Assembly (NCBI GenBank): GCA_036244855.1
Contig: BQKZ01001644.1
Span: 38,794-61,170, forward strand
Reading direction: 5' to 3'
DNA: 22,377 bases
DNA from: Temnopleurus reevesii
Taxonomy: Eukaryota; Echinodermata; Echinoidea; Temnopleuroida; Temnopleuridae
Shown here in pieces: positions 17,531-22,377 of this stretch. Under the pieces are notes generated by a model. That model was not told where the DNA came from. It was given only the letters and a program-made list of their open reading frames with translations, and did no database searches. Both the position numbers and the translations under genes were made by a program. Positions within the stretch are counted from its first letter, which is position 1, and each line of letters starts with the position of its first letter.

Positions 17531-18595
17531 GATAAAGTTTATAACGGTATTGACAACATTATGAACATACAATCTTATCATAGAGAACTAATATACGGTA
17601 AGCAGGGAATATGCCAATGCTGGTCGTTACACCTCTCATATATTTTTTCCATTTTCATTATATCACTGTAAGTTGGTTTAAAATGTACAAAATAATGGTG
17701 CGAAACTGGAAAGACCATCACCTTGTCATGCTTGTATCTCGCTTTGCTCAAGGTCAAATAATACAACAAAGGAATACAAAGACAAATTCATGATCTGCTC
17801 ATAACTCACCTATGATTTCAATGAATTGCCCATTTTTAATATTCTTCAAATATACATCAATATTAATTCATATATTAAAGAAGAAACATAAACATAAATT
17901 ACCCTTTTTCAGGGGTGCCCCCCCCCCCTCCCCGCCCCATTACGGTTTGATGCTGAGGAGGGGTCCCAACATTCCTAGGTGAGACCTGCTCTGAATAATC
18001 TAAGGCAATTCAACATAAAAGGTTTCAGGTATTGGGTTTATGTGCTTTACTAACAAGTCATGTTTTAGTTTCGACCGCGAAGAATGTCGGCTTTCAGTCA
18101 CATACGATTTTTAAACATTTTCTTCACAGTTTATATATATAATAATGTTTTTTATTTACCCAGGGTAGCCACATTCAGCTGTAAGTTAGCTGCTCTTCCA
18201 GCGGGCCCTGCATAACCATGATAACATAAAGTTATTATTACCCTTCTCCTTTCTCCTTTCTTAAATGCCGAGCGCCTGGCAAGTTTAGATGGGTTGAAAG
18301 AAGCGTTTTTACCACTGTATTGTTTCTTTATTGTTTTCAATATTAAAATAGTTGATTGCAAAATTAGGATGCATGCGTTACAATTTTTTCAAGTTTACTT
18401 CAAAGACACAAAACTTACAGCGGAATATTAAAATTAAACAGGTTTGCAATACTCATCTGGGTAAGGCTATGTGTTTAGCTATTTGTATACGGTACCTCAA
18501 AGGCTATAGACACCATGTGGGTGTATTCATCAAGTGGTATTTAGGTGCCATATGTTGAACTAATGTGAGGTATCAAAACGCCCTCAATTATATGG
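17531..18595. other. No gene recognised; one poly-C tract
   Basis: CAGGGGTG followed by C11 (17918-17928) and CTCCCCGCCCC is the main landmark. Short frames of 60-73 codons carry no motif. Confidence 0.4.
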
Positions 18596-18656
18596 ACGGA
18601 TCCAGGGGTGTAAGGGCATCCCCCCCCAAAAAAAAAAATATATATATATATATAAA
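18596..18656 (+). mobile_element. Probable retroelement tail: GGATCCAGGGG, C8, A11, (TA)n
   Basis: GGACGGATCCAGGGGTG is followed by GGGCATC, eight C, eleven A and about eight TA units. The order of a GGATCCAGGGG word, a C-run, an A-run and a simple repeat resembles a dispersed-repeat end seen widely in marine invertebrate genomes (recalled, not searched). No coding part is present. Confidence 0.4.
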
Positions 18657-19222
18657 AGGTACAAACATATGAAAATAGAGAGAAGTCAAGGTAGCAAAGA
18701 AAACGTGGTATCTCTTTATTATACAGACAATTCGTTGCATTAATTTGTTTGCCCTTGCTGCTGTTTGTTTTGCAATTTTCCGCCCATTTTCAGACTAAAA
18801 ATCTTATATGGACTCTATTCTTAAATAGAAAATGATGAGATGCACTAACCCTGTATAGCGACGGAGATATCATAATTGTTATATTGTTGAAACAGTCTTG
18901 GCTAAAGTCATTTGAATCGTCGGACTATTAATAGTCGAATAACAAACAAGATCTTCCTTTTCTCTATTTTCTTTAAAAGAGCATCCTTTTTTTAATGAAA
19001 ATTGTGTCCTGTTTCTGAAAACGGACTTCACTAAAAGGGATATGCAGGATCTCTTGAAACGACCCCTCCCTGATCAAGATCACATATCTCATCGGTTCTC
19101 GATGCTTTCATCGTCGAAATGTTATTCCTCAAACTGTTTGGAATCAATTACGATCGTACGACCCCTTGACTGCAAAGGTTCCAATTGTTTGCACATGTTT
19201 GCCGAAACAAGTTGAAGTTTGA
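18657..19222. other. No feature recognised
   Basis: Mixed AT-rich sequence. GACTATTAATAGTC at about 18922 is a 14-bp perfect palindrome of no known meaning. Confidence 0.4.
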
Positions 19223-19436
19223 GGCTCCGTCACACATAGCATTAGTGAGTTTTCGAAATTGGTGGATGGTCCGGTGGCTTTAGGACGATAGAAACGAGTG
19301 CGCATCTGATGTGGACATCAAATGACAAGTGCGCATGATTGCGTCATTGTTGCGCAAACCAGATGCGCAATCTATTTCTACCTTCCACAAGAATCCGTCC
19401 ACCAATTTTGAAAACTCACTATTATCCTGCCTGCAC
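19223..19436. mobile_element. Foldback MITE family 3
   Basis: The left end GGCTCCGTCACACATAGC leads into AGTGAGTTTTCGAAATTGG with GTGGATGG. The right end contains the inverse (CCACCAATTTTGAAAACTCA with CTATTATCC). Inner arms GTGCGCATCTG and CAGATGCGCA also pair, and AATGAC against GTCATT sits in the centre, so the whole ~214 bp folds. The outer tip on the right is poorly matched, and no target duplication is clear. There is no transposase. The terminal style (GGC, a few bases, then TCACACA) resembles families seen earlier in the window. Confidence 0.7.
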
Positions 19437-19447
19437 ACGTGTAACAT

Positions 19448-19461
19448 GGGGGGGGGGGGGG
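19448..19461. repeat. G14 homopolymer
   Basis: Fourteen consecutive G directly after the foldback element. Confidence 0.95.
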
Positions 19462-20399
19462 AGGTGTCCGAGCATCTGGATAGGAGGTAGGAAGCTCAAA
19501 AATTTCCTATTAAAAGGGGCCTAAAATTGCTCAATTTAGAGCATAATTTGAGCTGAGGCATTTTGTTTTTTGCCCCTAGCATGCCTAGGGATGACGCACA
19601 TGCAGAACTTGATGAGGGGACGCAAAATCTGAGTGTTTAGTTTCCCCGGGTTGTTAAATCCCGTGTCCGTTTGTCTTTTATCTCTCCTACATGACAAAAT
19701 ATTCGTATTCATATAATTTTCAAAAGATTACACTTTTATTTGATCCATAAATCTTGGTAGTTTTTAACTATGAACGCAAATGGCCAATTCGACATAATAT
19801 AATTACATATCATATTGAGCTATATTTCTGACTGTTTTACATCATTCAGTGGTATAATCTAAGTGACCTAAAAACTCTTATTCTGTCGTATAAGTGTGCT
19901 AACATCTGGAGAAGAGAAAATGTTATAATAACTACATGGACCGCTCCAAATATTAAAAACGTCCGTAACGGAATTACATCATAGAATTTACCTTTTTTAT
20001 ATAATTGAGCAGTCAATAAGAATATGATATCCGAAATGTTTCTACAGAATGATTTCTTATCTCTGTCAATTACTCAATACGTTCTAGTCAAATTTTCCAC
20101 AAAATAATGTCTTGAAGAAAAATTAGGTGTACATTTAAAAAGATATGTCTAGATTTTTCTGCTGTGGAATTGCCCACAACAGTGCGACTGAACATTCTTG
20201 AGTAAAAACCTATCAATGAGAAAGTTTGATCTCGGCGTGTCACTTGATGATGTACATACTTAGAAATCTGTCGAGAATATGATAGAACAAAGATGCTTTT
20301 GTGTTCAATATGCAGTGCATTTATTTGCATTGATGTATTTTCTTCGACCACATATGCCCCCCCCCCCATCCTGGGAAACAATGGTGATAAAATGGAGAA
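19462..20399. other. AT-rich, no gene recognised
   Basis: Contains C11 at 20357-20367 and a short hairpin CTGCTGTGG/CCACAACAG at about 20159. Parts near 19790 and 20000 faintly resemble the tandem repeat that follows and may be older copies. A 128-codon reverse frame (20088-20474) has no known motif. Confidence 0.4.
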
Positions 20400-21715
20400 T
20401 GGGAAATGGTTAAGTTGATAGGTTGTGTCCAGATGATGTATTATGCCATGCCCATTTTCCGGATATAAACACATTTCATGCGCCGTAAAATATAGCAGGA
20501 CATGTATAATAACGGAATCATTAAAAAATTTAACGGGGGAATTTTAACATTGAAAGGGAAAATATAATGGGAAGGTGATAACAAAGGAGAATGAGAAGTT
20601 ATAAAGTTGATGATGTGTGTTCAAGATAGTGCATTATGCGATGATTATAATTACAGCCGACACGTTTGAAGGAAATCAAATTTTAAAGTATCAAAGTATC
20701 AAACCATTTTATTTGTCAATTCCTTTGATAGTTCAATTTCAGACAACTATGAAGAAACCAACCTTTCAACAAAGCAAAATACACAATTATATATCATATT
20801 AATTTGAATTTGTTCTGCTGTATTTCATACAGATAAGTAATTTAGAATAATCGATACACTCATTCAAGCGTTGAAGTAGTTTGCGACACGTTTATCATTC
20901 TCATGGTTATGAGGGTGAAGTTCGGATACAAACAAATTTTTAACGGATCACAAAATATAGCAGTCAATTTCCGACGGCAGAGTAATCAGAAAATATCCTG
21001 GAGAAATATCAAGAGGGAAAATGTAATGATTGGATGGTGATAAAAAAAGGAAATTATAAAGTTGATGAGCTGTGTTCAAGATCGTTCATTATCAGATATT
21101 GTAATTACAGCCGACACATTTAAGGGGGGAAATCAAACAACTCTAAAGAAACGATCCTTTAAATGGTTAAACAAGTACAATGAAAGTGCAAAGATATATC
21201 CCATATATTTGAATTTCAGCTGTATTTCATACAGATAAGTAATTCATAATATTCGATCCACTCATTCAAGCGTTGAACTAGTAAAGACCTTTCTTGATAG
21301 CTTGAAATCAGTTTTTCGTACAGTTAAAGTTCCGATTGCTTTCAGCATGTTAATGTTCGAATATGAGAAAATTTCATGAGCCGTAAAATATAACAGCCAA
21401 TTTTCTGATAGCAGAGTCATCAGAAAACGTTCAGGAGTAAATACCAAGAGGAAAATATGATAATGGAATGGTGATTTTAAAAAAGAAAATGGGAAGTTAT
21501 AAAATTGATGAGCTGTGTTCAAGATGGTGCATTATGAATGAGGTGATTATGATTACTGCAGACACATTTGGGGAAAATAAAATTTCACACAACTTTTTAA
21601 CAAACGTTTCAAGAAACCATCCCCTTAATCAAGCGTTAAAAAGTGAGATATTTACAAATATTGATTTGAATTTGTTCTGCTGTATTTCATACAGGTAAGT
21701 AATTTATATAACGTC
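20400..21715. repeat. ~445-bp tandem repeat, about three copies
   Basis: Shared anchors recur at about 435-465 bp. AAAATATAGCAG-type words lie at 20488, 20955 and 21386. AGTTGATGAGCTGTGTTCAAG-type words lie at 20605, 21060 and 21503. GCTGTATTTCATACAG lies near 20817, 21220 and 21680. A partial older unit (TTAAGTTGATAGGTTGTGTC, 20411) starts the array only 192 bp before the next. Similar peptides in two copies (ITADTFEGNQI and ITADTFGENKI) reflect the repeat and not a known protein. The copies are diverged and carry indels. Confidence 0.8.
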
Positions 21716-22289
21716 ACGGTGACACTTCTGTATGCAGTGTAGTGCTGTGGTAATTTGGATGAAATGACCCATGCATTTGCGACGTTTTGTGATTGATAAT
21801 TGGATGAGGGTTATTATCTTCTTTCAATTCCAAGTTCTATCGTATATAGTGTGTCTCTTTCCGGCCCCCAACCATAATAATTAATGTTCTTTAGAAACAC
21901 TTGCCATTCATTGTGTGTGTGACCGTTATTTCCGGAGGCAGGATAACATAAAAATAGTAAATAAAAAGAAACATTATCTGATTATTTAGCATCATTGTGG
22001 CTGAAACTCTGTTTTCAAATGTGTGAGTTGAATATGAAAGAGATATAAAGGACAATTCTTTGGCTGTTCTCCCCCGACCGACACTCGAAGGTGTACCGAC
22101 CTAAACCCATCATCTTCTTTTTCTTTTCCCCCTTTTTCTGACTTTCTTTTAAAGCTTTCCATTCAAATGAAATAAGCACACTCATTGCTTGTACACATGA
22201 CATCATAAACCCTAAGATAAAAGGGGAACAAATAGTATCTTTCAAAACTTAAAAACAACCAAATAGATTCTTCCTCAGGCAAAGGGAAT
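21716..22289. other. No feature recognised
   Basis: AT-rich sequence. GTGACACTTC and GTGTGTGTGACC words are isolated. Reverse frame 22015-22245 has no motif. Confidence 0.4.
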
Positions 22290-22377
22290 CGAGATGTAAA
22301 GACAGAAAGAAAAAACAGAAGGGGTTAGATATGAGAGAGGGGGTTGGGAGAGAGGGGGAGAGAGAGAGGGGGGTGGG
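22290..22377. repeat. Polypurine (GA-rich) tract at window end
   Basis: Sequence becomes almost pure purine, with GAGAGAGGGGGTTGGGAGAG and similar, and runs off the window edge. Confidence 0.9.

Noticed and set aside
20088..20474. 128-codon reverse frame
   Set aside because: No recognisable motif, its right end overlaps a tandem repeat, and there are no splice or promoter signals in support.

Overview
This window looks like AT-rich, non-coding eukaryotic DNA from a marine invertebrate deuterostome. An echinoderm (sea-urchin-like) genome fits best. The reasons are the L2/SINE-type 3' tail with paired GCGCT motifs near 1230-1284, many short foldback (MITE-like) transposons, several (TATC)n, (ATC)n, (CT)n and (CA)n microsatellites, and frequent poly-C/poly-A tracts. 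The taxon is an inference from repeat style only. I found no bacterial-type gene organisation, tRNA, rRNA, CRISPR array or open reading frame with a protein family I recognise. The longest open frames come from simple repeats or satellites, or lack any recognisable motif. The window reads as intergenic or intronic sequence.

Layout, 0-5 kb. A degenerate ~240-bp tandem repeat (110-720) is followed by an L2/SINE-like tail (1185-1284). An ~870-bp tandem duplication comes next (1814-2679 and 2681-3460). Each copy carries one member of a ~250-bp foldback element family and ends in a (TATC)n tract. Copy A also carries a nested 140-bp perfect-looking hairpin element. A 461-bp transposon-like element (3457-3917) with an 8-bp target duplication sits in the last TATC tract. 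Its ends are inverted arrays of a 16-bp unit. A paired CRE motif lies near 4280, followed by ATC/GTC microsatellites.

Layout, 5-13 kb. Weak exon-like signals (a 15-nt candidate microexon and a 139-nt candidate exon) lie at 5088-5457. After unremarkable sequence and a (CT)n tract comes a six-monomer satellite with A-B-A-B-A-B order (9050-10708). One monomer has gained a near-perfect 30-bp palindrome. A third copy of the foldback family lies at 11057-11311. A second MITE family has TA target sites (12722-12945) and an inverted, decayed relative (13285-13540). The relative holds a 37-bp perfect hairpin between 8-bp direct repeats.

Layout, 13-22 kb. An X-box-like palindrome lies at 15737-15751, next to an E-box and a long pyrimidine tract. 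A CpG-richer patch (17180-17420), another foldback element (19223-19436) and a ~445-bp tandem repeat with about three copies (20400-21715) follow. The window ends in polypurine sequence.

The main biology here is repeat biology: nested foldback elements, inverted tandem-array transposon ends, alternating satellite monomers and hairpins that appear to be newly formed. Both ambiguous bases (2680 and 9657) fall exactly on junctions between duplicated units, so the copy number at those places should be treated with caution.
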